The position numbers and the translations under genes are program-made. Shown here piece by piece: positions 12,093 through 21,335 of a stretch of 64,000 nt of DNA. This DNA comes from Glutamicibacter arilaitensis Re117 (GTDB lineage Bacteria; Actinomycetota; Actinomycetes; Actinomycetales; Micrococcaceae). The stretch covers positions 2,170,001 to 2,234,000 of the forward strand of contig NC_014550.1 in NCBI RefSeq assembly GCF_000197735.1, read 5' to 3'. The notes beneath the pieces were generated by a model, which did not search any database, was not told the origin of the DNA, and was given only the letters and a program-made list of their open reading frames with translations. Numbering within the stretch: the stretch's first letter is position 1; each line of letters opens with the position of its first letter.

Positions 12093-12284
12093 ATGAATGG
12101 ATTCAAGCTGCGTCTGCTTGGAGCAGGCATATTGCTGCTGGTCCTGATAGGGCTGCTCAGCGGTTGGTCGGAACTCTTTGCTTCCGGCGCATGGGTCGCG
12201 ACCGTTCTCCAACTCGGCCTGATATTCCTCGGCCTTGCCCTGATCTACCGCGGGGAAAACGCCGAGATGCCCGGGTCCGGCTAG
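12093..12284 (+). CDS. Small hypothetical membrane protein
   Basis: A 63-residue product with two predicted membrane helices (LLGAGILLLVLIGLLSGW and VLQLGLIFLGLALIY) joined by a short loop. The tail is polar and proline/glycine-rich. No family is recognised. An in-frame GTG two codons upstream is an alternative start. It ends 15 bases before the stop of the convergent phosphotransferase remnant. Small size makes it less certain, but the hydrophobic pattern is not random. Confidence 0.6.
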   Translation: MNGFKLRLLGAGILLLVLIGLLSGWSELFASGAWVATVLQLGLIFLGLALIYRGENAEMPGSG

Positions 12285-12299
12285 CAACAGGTCTTAGCA

Positions 12300-13164
12300 T
12301 TACCCCAATCGGGCTTTGAGCCAGGCTACGCAGGCCGTTGCCTGCTTGGCGTGATAGCTGCGCAGGGTGGGCAGCCCCGGAACTTCTGGCCTGCGCGCGG
12401 CATCAACATAGTAGGCAGCCAAACCAGCCAGCGCTCCAGTCAGAGCATCGGAGCTCGCCGAGGCGAAAATCCGGTGGGATGATGCAATGGCGTCCGCATC
12501 CAGTGCCGGATCGAAAATCCTGGCCTCAACCAGCACCGTCAACGCGTCATACCACGCGGCTCCACGCGAAGCCCACGGCCAGTCGACCAGAAGCACGCCC
12601 CCATCTTCGCCCAGCAAGATGTTGTCCGAGCGCAGATCGGTGTGCACCAGCTGGTTTCCGGCCAGCGCCCCTATTCCTTCGATGGCCAGTTCATGGAGTG
12701 CTTCCAGGTTTTGCGCCAACCAAGGGTCTGCAGGAATCCATTCATCAGCCATGATCCGAGCAAAACCGCTGGCGTCCTCGCGCAGATCTACTTCGAGGGC
12801 AGGAAGCAAGCTGGTGATTCCAGCTGGCTGCTGATCCGCCAGCTGCGCGAGCGTGTCCAGCACCCGGATAAGCTCGTCGGCACCCCAGGGAAGCTGCGGG
12901 TTAACCCCTGGCGCTTGGTCGAAAATCAACGCCTCCCAGTCATCCCAGCGAATCCGTCCCAGGAATTTCGGAACCGGCATCGAAGCCGGGAGCATCGCTG
13001 CGATCTCCGCCTCTCGCGCATGCAGGGCGGCGCCCGGGCCATTCAGCCCGTGGCTGACAGCTTTGGCGAACACCTTCTGCCCTGCGGCGGTGAGCAGCCG
13101 GTCGGCGCTGCCCGCAGAGAACCCGCCGTATTGGCTATGCGCCGTGATGACTTGCGATCCCAGG
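12300..13164 (-). pseudogene. Aminoglycoside-phosphotransferase-fold protein, C-terminal fragment cut by IS110-family element
   Basis: The frame encodes most of an APH/choline-kinase-fold phosphotransferase. The catalytic loop is HTDLRSDNILL, and VLLVDWPWA corresponds to the metal-binding DxD/DW motif. An ATG at 13073 exists, but homologous sequence continues upstream in frame (SQYGGFSAGSADRLL, then AGQKVFAKAV, the glycine-rich loop and the lysine strand) right up to the IS boundary. The start codon and first 29 codons lie on the other side of the element at 14547-14632. The intact product would be about 316 residues. This fragment lacks its native start and is probably non-functional. Confidence 0.85.
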
Positions 13165-13179
13165 ACCCTTCTATGTCTG

Positions 13180-14259
13180 TCAACCGGCGATCAAAGCCTC
13201 CGCTTGTGAGTTGAAAATGCGGTAGACGCGCCGGGCGAGATAGCGTTTGATGCATCGTCGGATTTCCTTCGTGCTAAGTCCTTCCGCTTCCCGCTTCTGC
13301 ACGTATTCGCGGGTTTCCTCGTCGTGAGTCATCCGCGTGATGGCGACCATGTGAAGCGCGCTGTTCAGAGACCGGTCGCCGCCGCGGTTGAGTCGGTGAC
13401 GGACGGTGTTCCCCGATGAGGCCGGGATCGGGTTTACCCCGGCGAGGGAGGCGTATGCGGCTTCCGAATGCACCCGGCCCTGATGGGACCAGACGGTCAG
13501 GCATGTGGCGGCCGTGATGGCGCCGAAGCCCTTCACATCCAAGAGCGGTGCCGCCTCGCTGACCTTGACCAGGTCGGTGATCTGCTGGGTGTTGCCCGCC
13601 ACGTCTTTGTCGAGGTCACCGATCCGCTTGGCCAACCGGACCGCTTCGGTGCGGGCCACGGAAAGCGCCAGTTCCTCGTCCTGCTCACGCCACCGGGAGA
13701 CCTCGGCAATCTGCGCTCCGGTCAGGGCCTTGCGGGCGTCCAGGCCGAGCTCATTGACGCGCACCAAGGCAGTCAGCCCGTTCACCGCCCGTGTCCGCTC
13801 CCCGGTCATGGAATGACGCGCAGATACCAAAACCCTCAGGGCAGCACGGACGCCTTCATTCAGCCGCGGCCGGCGCAGTTGCTTCTCCTGCATCGGGAGC
13901 ACGGCCCGGGCGATTCGTTGGGCATCGAGCACGTCGGATTTGCCTACGCCGTGGTGGGATTTGGCGTCCATCCGTGCTGCCTCGACAACCGAGTATCCCT
14001 TTGTAACCACGGTTCCGGCGAGTATGGCCCCGTAGGAGGCTGCGCCCTCGATCACCCAGAGCACGGCGAGATCAGCACCCGTGCGGCGTGCCACCCACGC
14101 GGTGGCTCGGTTGATGCCGGCGCCGGTCGTGGGGAAGTCCCGGGTATCGACGAGTTCACCGGTCGTGGCGGTGATGATGGCGTAAACGTGGTTGCGGGCG
14201 TGGGTGTCGACACCGACGACAAACGCATGTGAATGCGCGACGATAGACATGGCGGTCAT
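13180..14259 (-). CDS. IS110-family transposase (DEDD recombinase)
   Basis: A 359-residue recombinase, the same length as that of copy B. The RuvC-like N-terminal domain shows GVDTHARNHVY, LWVIEGAASYG and VGKSDVLDAQRIA, giving the D-E-D-D acidic residues. The Transposase_20 C-terminal domain contains GFGAITAATCL and NPIPASSGNTVRHRL, which holds the conserved catalytic serine. The ATG at 14259 is chosen because AAAGG stands five bases before it and it gives the same length as copy B; an open frame extends further upstream. There is no internal stop, so the element may be active. Confidence 0.93.
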   Translation of the reverse strand: MTAMSIVAHSHAFVVGVDTHARNHVYAIITATTGELVDTRDFPTTGAGINRATAWVARRTGADLAVLWVIEGAASYGAILAGTVVTKGYSVVEAARMDAKSHHGVGKSDVLDAQRIARAVLPMQEKQLRRPRLNEGVRAALRVLVSARHSMTGERTRAVNGLTALVRVNELGLDARKALTGAQIAEVSRWREQDEELALSVARTEAVRLAKRIGDLDKDVAGNTQQITDLVKVSEAAPLLDVKGFGAITAATCLTVWSHQGRVHSEAAYASLAGVNPIPASSGNTVRHRLNRGGDRSLNSALHMVAITRMTHDEETREYVQKREAEGLSTKEIRRCIKRYLARRVYRIFNSQAEALIAG

Positions 14260-14544
14260 TGTTCCTTTCCTCTTCACGGATATGGGCATGGCCACTGCCG
14301 GCCGATACCAGTCCGGGTAGAGGTCACTTCGGAACAACACTGTGATGAGCCACGCCCTGAGGCGGACAACCTTCTGATCAAGTCACCGAGGTGGGCCGGA
14401 CGGGTACCGGCCGGCCGCCCCATGGTTGGACAAGTCGTAGGAAAGACACCAATGGGTCACGTGTCAGGTGAGTCACAATCACGAGGCGGGACGGCCAGTC
14501 CCTATCCTGCCAGCCAGTCCCAGACCAGCTGCACCAAGTCTCAC
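14260..14544 (-). ncRNA. Candidate bridge-RNA-encoding left end of IS110 copy A
   Basis: This 285-nt noncoding stretch lies between the element end and its recombinase, where IS110-group elements encode the bridge RNA that pairs with target and donor DNA. Compared with copy B, blocks such as CTGGTCTGGGA, CCGGCCCACCTCGGT, TGATCAGAAG and CATCACAGTGTTG are kept, and the segments between them vary. A GC-rich hairpin is formed at about 14392-14420 in the same position as in copy B. Exact RNA ends and the guide loops could not be assigned by eye. Confidence 0.5.
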
Positions 14545-14546
14545 AG

Positions 14547-14632
14547 TGCGATTCAATCAGTTCGCGCAGTTCGGCAGGAAGATCTGGCCAGCTGATGCGC
14601 TGGGTGTAGTGGATCACCATGGTTTGGATCAT
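14547..14632 (-). pseudogene. N-terminal 29 codons of the IS-interrupted phosphotransferase
   Basis: An ATG at 14632, preceded by AAGG at eight bases, opens a frame beginning MIQTMVIHYTQ and continuing through WPDLPAELRELIES up to the IS110 boundary. Joining this to the sequence at 13164 with a single core dinucleotide gives E-S-H-L-G-S-Q-V in frame. This matches the fold's usual lead-in to the glycine-rich loop. The fragment reads into the element and stops there. Confidence 0.75.
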
Positions 14633-14683
14633 GCCATGGCCTTAGGCCATCTCCCAAAAATGTTCTGGCGTGCCTGCGGGCAG

Positions 14684-15436
14684 CTAGGCGACGATTAGCG
14701 CGATGCCCACATAGGTGGTCAGTCCCGTGGCCAGCAGCCATTCGGAGGTGGAGCCGGTTTCGCCCAGAATCGGCAGCGCCACCCGGCCGTTGGACTTCCA
14801 ACAGCCGCCGATGACCGGCATCCGGCGGAACCAGCGCGGGGAGCCGATCTTGATCGGCCACAGCAGATTGCAGCCTCCGATGGTCAGCATGTCGCCCAGC
14901 ACGTGCACGATCGCACCGACCGAAACGGCCATGAGGAACCAGAGGTTCTGCTCGGGCGCATTCATCCCCACGAAGGTGCCGGCGGCCAGGGCGATAATCC
15001 AGCACAAGAGCGGCGGCATGAACTTCATGGTCTTCACCGCGAAGGAGATCAGCAGGATCGCGAACAGCGCCGCCGCCGGATAAACCGTCCCCAGGGCCAC
15101 GGTTTGCACATCCCAGCCGTTGGCCAGCCAGGCCAGGAAGATGAAGAAGGCGATGCCGATCAGCGAATGGGTGCCATTGCGGTGCCCGCCGGAAGCCGAA
15201 CCGATGATCCGGGTAAAGATGCTGGAAATTGGCGGCAGTGAACGGGCGATCGTGGCCGAATGGTGATCGGCGTCGGGCAGCAGGGCGGCACCTGCGCACA
15301 CGATCGCTCCGGCCAGGGTTTCCCAGCGGTCCATTTGGAAGGTGCCCAGTCCCAGGTTCACCGATCCCACGGTGACCGGAGTCGTTATTGCCAACCATGC
15401 GGCTGCGCCGCTCACCGCGTGGTGTCCACCCATCAT
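14684..15436 (-). CDS. YdjM/LexA-binding-type membrane-bound metal-dependent hydrolase family protein
   Basis: A 250-residue multi-spanning membrane protein. The N-terminal MMGGHHAVSGAAAW, the LLPDADHHSAT segment and the GHRNGTHSL segment supply the histidine/aspartate pattern of the YdjM-like hydrolase family. About six hydrophobic helices are visible. The MM start at 15436 is preferred to a GTG eight codons upstream because family members begin at the histidine-rich segment. The biochemical activity of this family is poorly defined. The gene is divergent from the GNAT gene. Confidence 0.8.
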   Translation of the reverse strand: MMGGHHAVSGAAAWLAITTPVTVGSVNLGLGTFQMDRWETLAGAIVCAGAALLPDADHHSATIARSLPPISSIFTRIIGSASGGHRNGTHSLIGIAFFIFLAWLANGWDVQTVALGTVYPAAALFAILLISFAVKTMKFMPPLLCWIIALAAGTFVGMNAPEQNLWFLMAVSVGAIVHVLGDMLTIGGCNLLWPIKIGSPRWFRRMPVIGGCWKSNGRVALPILGETGSTSEWLLATGLTTYVGIALIVA

Positions 15437-15498
15437 GCATTCAACCTTAGGTCTGGTCACCGACGTTTTAGCGGTGCGACGGAGGTAAGCTGGAACAC

Positions 15499-15987
15499 AT
15501 GAGTATTGTGCGTGAAGCTGTTCCGGGCGACTGCCCGCAGATCTTGGAGATGATCCAGGAATTGGCCGACTACGAAAAGGAACCAGATGCGGTGCACAAC
15601 ACCGTAGCTGATCTGCAAGAGCACCTCTTCGGCCCCAATCCCCAGGTATTCGCCCACGTGGCCGAGGATGAATCCGGCGAGCTGAAGGGCATGGCCCTGT
15701 GGTTCCTGACCTACTCCACCTGGGAAGGCCGGCACGGCATCCACCTCGAAGACCTCTACGTGCGCCAAGCGCAACGCGGTTCGGGCACCGGAACCGCGTT
15801 GCTGCGCACCCTGGCGCAGATCTGCGTACAGCGCGGCTACAAGCGCCTGGAATGGTCGGTGCTGGATTGGAATGAACCGGCGATCAAGTTCTACGACGCG
15901 ATCGGCGCCGGTTCCATGGACGGCTGGACCACACGCCGCCTGGACGGCGAAGCACTGAACGCACTTGGCACCCGAGGAGCAAACTAA
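15499..15987 (+). CDS. GNAT-family N-acetyltransferase
   Basis: A 162-residue acetyltransferase opening with IVREAVPGDCPQILEMI. It contains the acetyl-CoA-binding segment LEDLYVRQAQRGSGTGTALL, which fits the R/QxxGxG/A motif, and a C-terminal WNEPAIKFYDAIGA typical of the fold. It resembles diamine N-acetyltransferases (SSAT-like), but the substrate is uncertain. Its stop codon overlaps the next start (TAATG), so it is translationally coupled to the aminopeptidase gene. Confidence 0.9.
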   Translation: MSIVREAVPGDCPQILEMIQELADYEKEPDAVHNTVADLQEHLFGPNPQVFAHVAEDESGELKGMALWFLTYSTWEGRHGIHLEDLYVRQAQRGSGTGTALLRTLAQICVQRGYKRLEWSVLDWNEPAIKFYDAIGAGSMDGWTTRRLDGEALNALGTRGAN

Positions 15988-17270
15988 TGCGGCATTACCG
16001 CGGTATGGACGTCACCGACCATCGCATCGAGGTCCCGCTGGACCATGCAGACCCGCAGGGCGAGAAGATCTCGGTCTTCGCCCGTGAAGTCAGCACCGAT
16101 CAGGCCAAGCCCTGGCTCTTGTTCCTGCAGGGCGGCCCGGGCGGGAAATCTCCGCGCCCCGGTTCCCTGTCCGGCTGGCTTGCCGAGGCAACCAAGCACT
16201 TCCGCGTGCTGCTGCTGGACCAGCGCGGCACCGGGCTGTCTACCCCGGCCAATCGCAAGACCCTGACGCTGCGCGGGGACTTCGCAGCCCAGGCCCGCTA
16301 CCTGCAGCATTTCCGTGCCGATTCGATCGTGCGTGATGCCGAAGCGCTGCGCGAGCACCTGGGCATCGAGCAATGGAGCACCCTGGGCCAGAGCTACGGC
16401 GGGTTCTGCACCCTGACCTATCTCTCGCTCTTCCCGCAGTCGCTGACCCGCTGCCTGGTCACCGGCGGACTGGCGTCGCTGGATGCCGACGCGAAAACCG
16501 TCTACCGGGCTACCTACCAGCGCATGGCCGAACGCAACCGCGAGTACTTCTCCTGGTACCCCGAGGACTTCAAGACCCTGCACAAGATCTACGAGCATGT
16601 GCGTGCCAACGAGGACGAACTGCTGCCCAACGGCCAGCGCGTCACCGTGCCGCTGGTGCAGATGCTGGGCATGCACTTGGGCGGGAACACCCGGGTGCAC
16701 TTGCTGCACCATATTTTCGAGGAAGCCTTCAGCACCACCGCTGGCGGCGAACGCCTCTCGGACACCTTCCTCGAAGCGCTCTACGCCCAGTCATCTTTCG
16801 CGTCGAACCCGCTGTACGCACTGATGCACGAGACCATCTATGCCCAGGGCGACGCAACTAATTTTGCGGCCGAACAGGTCTTGGCCGAGTTCGAAAGCTT
16901 CACCAGCCACGCTGAAACACCGTTGCTGACCGGCGAGATGATCTACAGCTGGCACTTCTCCGAGGATCCCGCGCTGCGCCCGCTGGAGGATGTGGCGCGC
17001 ATCCTGGCCGAGCACGAAGGCTTCGGCCCGCTCTACGACCTGGAGGTGCTGGCCGCGAACACCGTGCCGGTGGCGGCCGCGGTGTACCACGACGATGTCT
17101 ACGTGGATCGCGAGTTATCCCTGCGCACCGCCTCGCAGGTCGCCGGGCTGCAGGCCTGGGTGACCGAGGATTACCACCACGACGGAATCGGCGATGAGGG
17201 GCCGGCAATCTTCCGCCGCCTGCTGGCGATGACCAACGGCGAGGACCCCGAAGCGGCCGCCGCGCAGTAG
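15987..17270 (+). CDS. Prolyl aminopeptidase-like alpha/beta hydrolase
   Basis: A 427-residue alpha/beta hydrolase of peptidase family S33. The oxyanion-hole segment LQGGPGGKSPRP, the strand LLLDQRGTGLSTP and the nucleophile elbow GQSYGG are as in bacterial proline iminopeptidases. The catalytic Asp and His are expected in YHDDVY and TEDYHHDG near the end. It removes N-terminal proline from peptides, probably in the cytoplasm as no signal peptide is seen. It is coupled to the preceding acetyltransferase and is followed by a perfect hairpin. Confidence 0.88.
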   Translation: MRHYRGMDVTDHRIEVPLDHADPQGEKISVFAREVSTDQAKPWLLFLQGGPGGKSPRPGSLSGWLAEATKHFRVLLLDQRGTGLSTPANRKTLTLRGDFAAQARYLQHFRADSIVRDAEALREHLGIEQWSTLGQSYGGFCTLTYLSLFPQSLTRCLVTGGLASLDADAKTVYRATYQRMAERNREYFSWYPEDFKTLHKIYEHVRANEDELLPNGQRVTVPLVQMLGMHLGGNTRVHLLHHIFEEAFSTTAGGERLSDTFLEALYAQSSFASNPLYALMHETIYAQGDATNFAAEQVLAEFESFTSHAETPLLTGEMIYSWHFSEDPALRPLEDVARILAEHEGFGPLYDLEVLAANTVPVAAAVYHDDVYVDRELSLRTASQVAGLQAWVTEDYHHDGIGDEGPAIFRRLLAMTNGEDPEAAAAQ

Positions 17271-17294
17271 CCTGCACGTTTGCATCGTTCAACA

Positions 17295-17336
17295 GCCAAG
17301 GCGCTTGGATCCGGTAGCGGTTCCAAGCGCCTTGGC
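17295..17336. terminator. Bidirectional terminator hairpin
   Basis: A perfect 15-bp inverted repeat (gccaaggcgcttgga and its complement) with a 12-base loop lies between the convergent aminopeptidase and MarR genes. Confidence 0.75.
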
Positions 17337-17353
17337 AGTTAAGCGTCGTACTC

Positions 17354-17806
17354 TCAGCGGTCTAGTTTCGAGGCAACCTGATCATTCAAGCGCTGCAGCA
17401 GCGGCACGGCCTGGGCCAGGATTTCTTGTTCCTTAGCGCTGAAGGAACTGATGTCCCCGGCCAGCGCCATGATCGCACGCTGGCGGTAGGCCTCAACCGC
17501 TTCCTTGCCGGCATCGGTGAGCTTCACCAGGCTGGCACGTCCATCATCGGGGTCCGGCTGGCGCTGGAGAAGCTGGTCATTTTCCATGCGGATCACCAGC
17601 CCGGTCATCGTAGGCTGGGCAACGCGCTGCTCGATCGCGAGGTCGCCCACGCGCTGCGGGCCCAGCCGATCCAGAACCGAGAGCACACGCCATGCGGTGA
17701 CCGAGCGGCCTTGCCCGGCGGCCCGTCCCAAGAGCCGTGCCATCGTGCCCGAAGCGATAGCGACACCGGTTGCGATGTCGCTGGCCTGTGTTGAAATCTC
17801 GTTCAT
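17354..17806 (-). CDS. MarR-family transcriptional regulator
   Basis: A 150-residue winged helix-turn-helix regulator. The recognition region is RVGDLAIEQRVAQPTMTGLVIRM and the wing is QRQPDPDDGRASLVKLT, the DxRxxxxxLT signature of MarR proteins. Such proteins are dimeric repressors that often sense phenolics or oxidants. It follows terC in the same direction but is separated by a strong terminator, so it is probably transcribed on its own. No operator or target gene is evident. Confidence 0.9.
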   Translation of the reverse strand: MNEISTQASDIATGVAIASGTMARLLGRAAGQGRSVTAWRVLSVLDRLGPQRVGDLAIEQRVAQPTMTGLVIRMENDQLLQRQPDPDDGRASLVKLTDAGKEAVEAYRQRAIMALAGDISSFSAKEQEILAQAVPLLQRLNDQVASKLDR

Positions 17807-17855
17807 GAAATTCAGCCTAGCAGAATTGCATAGGCACCCTATCAGGGCATGGAAA

Positions 17856-17895
17856 AACCCGCCGGTCCAGCTGAAACAGCAGGTCCCGACGGGTT
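17856..17895 (-). terminator. Rho-independent terminator of the terC unit
   Basis: On the minus strand AACCCG(T)CGG pairs with CCGGCGGGTT and is followed by a run of five T residues, just downstream of the terC stop codon. Confidence 0.75.
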
Positions 17896-17909
17896 GGTCC
17901 GTACGTTAT

Positions 17910-18929
17910 TTAGCGGTCGTCGTGCGAGGCGCGATCAGCGGCCTCGGCGTTAGCCGCGGCACGCTTTCCCCATGGGCTCCACAGGGACATCACGGTAGCG
18001 ATGACGATCGCGCCCAGGATGACCAGCAGGGACAGTCCCACGGAGATATCCAGCCATGCGTAATCCAGCGGCTGGCCGCCATTGATGAATGGCAGGTTGT
18101 TCTCGTGCAATGCGTGGAAGACCAGCTTCACGCCGATGAAGGCCAGGATGAAGCTCAATGCGTGCTTCAGGAAGACCAGACGGTTCATCAGGCCACCGAG
18201 CAGGAAGTACAGCTGGCGCAGGCCCATCAGTGCGAAGATGTTCGCGGTGAAGACGATGAACGCGGACTTGGTCAGGCCGAAGATGGCCGGAATCGAGTCG
18301 AAAGCAAACAGCAGGTCGGTCATGCCGATGGTCACGAAGACCAGCACCATAGGGGTGAACAGCTTCTTGCCGTCAACCACGGTACGCAGCTTGGCGCCGT
18401 CGAATTCCTTGGAAATCGGCATCTTGGCGGTCAGCTTCTTGACCAGGCCGCTTTCATCGTCCTCGTCTTCATCCTTGAGCTGGTTCCATGCGGTCCACAG
18501 CAGGAAGGCGCCGAAGATGTAGAAGACCCACGACCACTGTTCGATGATCGCCGCGCCCAGCACGATGAAGATCGCACGCAGGATCAGCGCGATGATGATG
18601 CCGAACATCAGCACTTCCTGCTGGTACTTACGAGGTACCGAGAAGCGCGCCATGATGATGATGAAGACGAACAGGTTGTCTACCGACAACGCATATTCGG
18701 TGATCCAGCCGGCGTAGAATTCCTGGCCGAGCTGCGGTCCTGCCTGCCACCAGACCAAACCGCCAAAGACGATGGCCAAGCCGATGTAAACGCTGACGAA
18801 GATGCCAGCTTCCTTCATGGAAGGAATGTGCGGACGCTTGGTTACGTACAGTAAGTCAGCGGCCAGAACAAGGCACAGTACTACCAGTGCGATGATCTCA
18901 AATTGAAGGCTAATTCCAGAAGTGCCCAC
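17910..18929 (-). CDS. TerC-family integral membrane protein
   Basis: A 339-residue multi-pass membrane protein of the TerC family. It has eight or nine hydrophobic helices and the conserved acidic motifs EYALSVDNLFVF and FAFDSIPAIFG, which lie in membrane segments and are thought to bind metal. TerC proteins act in manganese export, in metallation of exported enzymes, or in tellurite resistance. The GTG at 18929 is chosen, giving VGTSGISLQ. A longer in-frame start exists but would run through the structured leader. The riboswitch-like leader directly upstream supports a manganese role. Confidence 0.9.
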   Translation of the reverse strand: MGTSGISLQFEIIALVVLCLVLAADLLYVTKRPHIPSMKEAGIFVSVYIGLAIVFGGLVWWQAGPQLGQEFYAGWITEYALSVDNLFVFIIIMARFSVPRKYQQEVLMFGIIIALILRAIFIVLGAAIIEQWSWVFYIFGAFLLWTAWNQLKDEDEDDESGLVKKLTAKMPISKEFDGAKLRTVVDGKKLFTPMVLVFVTIGMTDLLFAFDSIPAIFGLTKSAFIVFTANIFALMGLRQLYFLLGGLMNRLVFLKHALSFILAFIGVKLVFHALHENNLPFINGGQPLDYAWLDISVGLSLLVILGAIVIATVMSLWSPWGKRAAANAEAADRASHDDR

Positions 18930-18944
18930 GGACGAGCGACCTTT

Positions 18945-19096
18945 CGTTGGAGGGTATACAAAATCGCCGCAAGTCTCTCCGCCGCCAGCCAGGTGCTCGA
19001 ACTGCTCGATGCCTGTATTGCTGGTCGGCTGCTGCGCCCGGCGAAACATCATTGGTCCGCGTGTTGACGTTCACAGCATTGGGATACTCCCCTACG
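18945..19096 (-). ncRNA. Candidate yybP-ykoY (manganese) riboswitch upstream of terC
   Basis: The leader contains GGGGAGTATCCC, then GTGAACGTCAACACG and GGAGAGACTT, in the order of the yybP-ykoY aptamer. Its two ends form a 13-base terminal helix with 11 pairs (CGUAGGGGAGUAU with AUACCCUCCAACG). The 3' strand of that helix lies directly before the GAAAGG ribosome-binding site of terC, suggesting control of translation by Mn2+. Assignment rests on motif recognition and hand folding. Confidence 0.65.
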
Positions 19097-19174
19097 TCCA
19101 GTGAACAAGTGTAGCGCACAGCAACCTCACAGCCTTAGCCGAAGTCCGAAATACGGCGCCGTCCCATCCGACTG

Positions 19175-21262
19175 CTAGGCATGCCCGGCGGCCTTCATCT
19201 GGCGCAATTCCTTCTTCAATTCGGAGACTTCATCACGGATGCGGGCAGCCAGCTCGAACTGCAATTCGGCTGCCGCAGCATGCATCTGCTCAGTCATTTC
19301 CTCGATCTGGGTCAGCAGATCCTCGGCCGGAGCCGCCGCCAGACCATCCTTGCGCACCGTGGACGAAGCCTTCGTCCGCTTGGCATTTTTCGCCAACCGA
19401 TTATTATTCAGCAGCTCCTGCGTGTCGGCATCCTCACGTGCCAGCTGGTCGGTGATGTCCGCGATCTTCTTGCGCAGCGGCATCGGGTCAATCCCGTGCT
19501 CCTTGTTATGCGCTTCCTGGATCTCGCGGCGGCGATTGGTCTCCTCGATCGCCTGGCCCATCGCGTCGGTGATCTTATCGGCATACATGATCACCTGGCC
19601 CGACACGTTACGCGCAGCACGGCCAATGGTCTGGATCAGCGAAGTCGCCGAACGCAAGAAACCCTGCTTGTCGGCATCAAGGATCGCCACCAGGGAAACC
19701 TCGGGCAAGTCCAAGCCCTCGCGCAGCAGGTTGATGCCCACCAGCACATCGTAGGAACCCATGCGCAGTTCGCGCAGTAGCTCCACACGGCGGATCGTGT
19801 CCACATCCGAGTGCAGGTACTGCACCCGCACCTGGTGCTCGGTGAGGTAGTCGGTCAAATCCTCGGCCATCCGCTTGGTCAGGGTCGTGACCAGCACGCG
19901 CTCGTCGCGATCCACGCGGGTGCGGATCTCATCGAGCAGGTCATCGATCTGGCCCTTGGTGGGCTTGACGATGATCTCGGGGTCGATCAGGCCGGTCGGG
20001 CGGATGATCTGCTCCACGAACCCGTCGGACTTGCCCAGCTCGTACTTGCCAGGGGTCGCCGAAAGGTAAACGGTCTGCCCGATGCGCTCCAAGAACTCAT
20101 CCCACTTCAGCGGGCGGTTATCCATCGCCGAAGGCAGGCGGAACCCGTGCTCCACCAGGGTGCGCTTGCGGGACATGTCGCCCTCGTACATGGCACCGAT
20201 CTGCGGGACGGTCACATGCGACTCGTCGATCACCAGCAGGAAGTCATCCGGGAAGTAGTCGATCAGGCAGTGCGGGGCGCTGCCGGCCTCGCGGCCGTCA
20301 ATATGCCGCGAGTAGTTCTCGATGCCGTTGCAGAAGCCCATCTGCTCCATCATTTCCAGGTCATAGGTGGTGCGCATGCGCAACCGCTGGGCTTCGACGA
20401 GCTTATTCTGCGATTCGAGCTCCTTGAGGCGTACCGCCAGCTCGTCTTCGATCCGCTTGATCGCCTTATGCATCCGCTCGGCGCCGGCCACATAGTGGCT
20501 GGCCGGGAAGATGTACATCTCGGTTTCCTCGCGGATCACCTCGCCGGTCACCGGGTGCAGGGTGTGGATCGCTTCCACCTCGTCGCCGAAGAACTCGATG
20601 CGCACGGCCTGCTCTTCGTACATCGGGATGATCTCCACGGTATCCCCGCGCACGCGGAAGGTGCCGCGGTGGAAGTCCATGTCATTGCGGGTGTACTGCA
20701 TGGCCACGAATTGGCGCAGCATCGCGTCGCGGTTAAGTTCCTCGCCGGCGCGCACGGTGACCATCCCGGCCACGTACTCCTCCGGGGTGCCCAGGCCGTA
20801 GATGCACGAGACGGTGGCGACCACGATCGTGTCGCGCCGGGTGAGCAGCGAGTTGGTCGCGGAGTGGCGCAGCCGCTCGACCTCCTCGTTGATCGAGGAG
20901 TCCTTTTCGATGAAGGTATCGGTCTGCGGCACGTAGGCTTCGGGCTGGTAGTAGTCGTAGTAGGAGACGAAGTACTCCACTGCGTTATTGGGCATCAGCT
21001 CGCGGAATTCGTTGGCCAGCTGCGCGGCAAGGGTCTTGTTCTGCACCAGTACCAGGGTGGGGCGCTGCACCTGTTCGACCAGCCAGGCGGTGGTCGCGGA
21101 CTTGCCGGTACCGGTGGCACCGAGCAGCACGATGTCCTTCTCGCCGGCGTTGATCCGTTCGGTCAGCGCCTTGATGGCCTGCGGCTGATCGCCGGCCGGC
21201 TCATACTCGCTGATGACTTCGAAGGGGGCGACCACGCGCTTGATCGGCTGTGCAAGACTCAT
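19175..21262 (-). CDS. uvrB: Excinuclease ABC subunit B
   Basis: A 695-residue DNA-repair helicase-like protein that verifies damage and recruits UvrC. Walker A is GATGTGKS at 48-55 and the DEAD-type motif II is DESHV. The beta-hairpin region is [13 protein letters not shown], motif VI is QTIGRAARN, and the C-terminal UVR motif ([25 protein letters not shown]) binds UvrC. The length is normal. It is separated from the other uvr genes, as usual in actinobacteria, and lies downstream of coaE and a small membrane protein gene. Confidence 0.98.
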   Translation of the reverse strand: MSLAQPIKRVVAPFEVISEYEPAGDQPQAIKALTERINAGEKDIVLLGATGTGKSATTAWLVEQVQRPTLVLVQNKTLAAQLANEFRELMPNNAVEYFVSYYDYYQPEAYVPQTDTFIEKDSSINEEVERLRHSATNSLLTRRDTIVVATVSCIYGLGTPEEYVAGMVTVRAGEELNRDAMLRQFVAMQYTRNDMDFHRGTFRVRGDTVEIIPMYEEQAVRIEFFGDEVEAIHTLHPVTGEVIREETEMYIFPASHYVAGAERMHKAIKRIEDELAVRLKELESQNKLVEAQRLRMRTTYDLEMMEQMGFCNGIENYSRHIDGREAGSAPHCLIDYFPDDFLLVIDESHVTVPQIGAMYEGDMSRKRTLVEHGFRLPSAMDNRPLKWDEFLERIGQTVYLSATPGKYELGKSDGFVEQIIRPTGLIDPEIIVKPTKGQIDDLLDEIRTRVDRDERVLVTTLTKRMAEDLTDYLTEHQVRVQYLHSDVDTIRRVELLRELRMGSYDVLVGINLLREGLDLPEVSLVAILDADKQGFLRSATSLIQTIGRAARNVSGQVIMYADKITDAMGQAIEETNRRREIQEAHNKEHGIDPMPLRKKIADITDQLAREDADTQELLNNNRLAKNAKRTKASSTVRKDGLAAAPAEDLLTQIEEMTEQMHAAAAELQFELAARIRDEVSELKKELRQMKAAGHA

Positions 21263-21335
21263 GGTTCTAGCATAGCGAGCACCACCGACAGCAGGGCGGG
21301 GTTCAAGCCAGCTATCAGCTTAAAGCTGCCCGAGG

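Larger units (their letters stand above)
13165..14546 (-). mobile_element. IS110-family insertion sequence, copy A (about 1.38 kb)
   Basis: The ends are inferred by comparison with copy B (56144-57538) and by restoring the interrupted phosphotransferase frame. Read with the recombinase, the element begins CTGTGAGACTTGG and ends ATAGAAGGGT followed by CC. There are no terminal inverted repeats and no long target duplication, only a dinucleotide core, as in IS110 elements. It contains one intact DEDD/serine recombinase gene and a roughly 290-nt noncoding 5' end. Confidence 0.85.
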
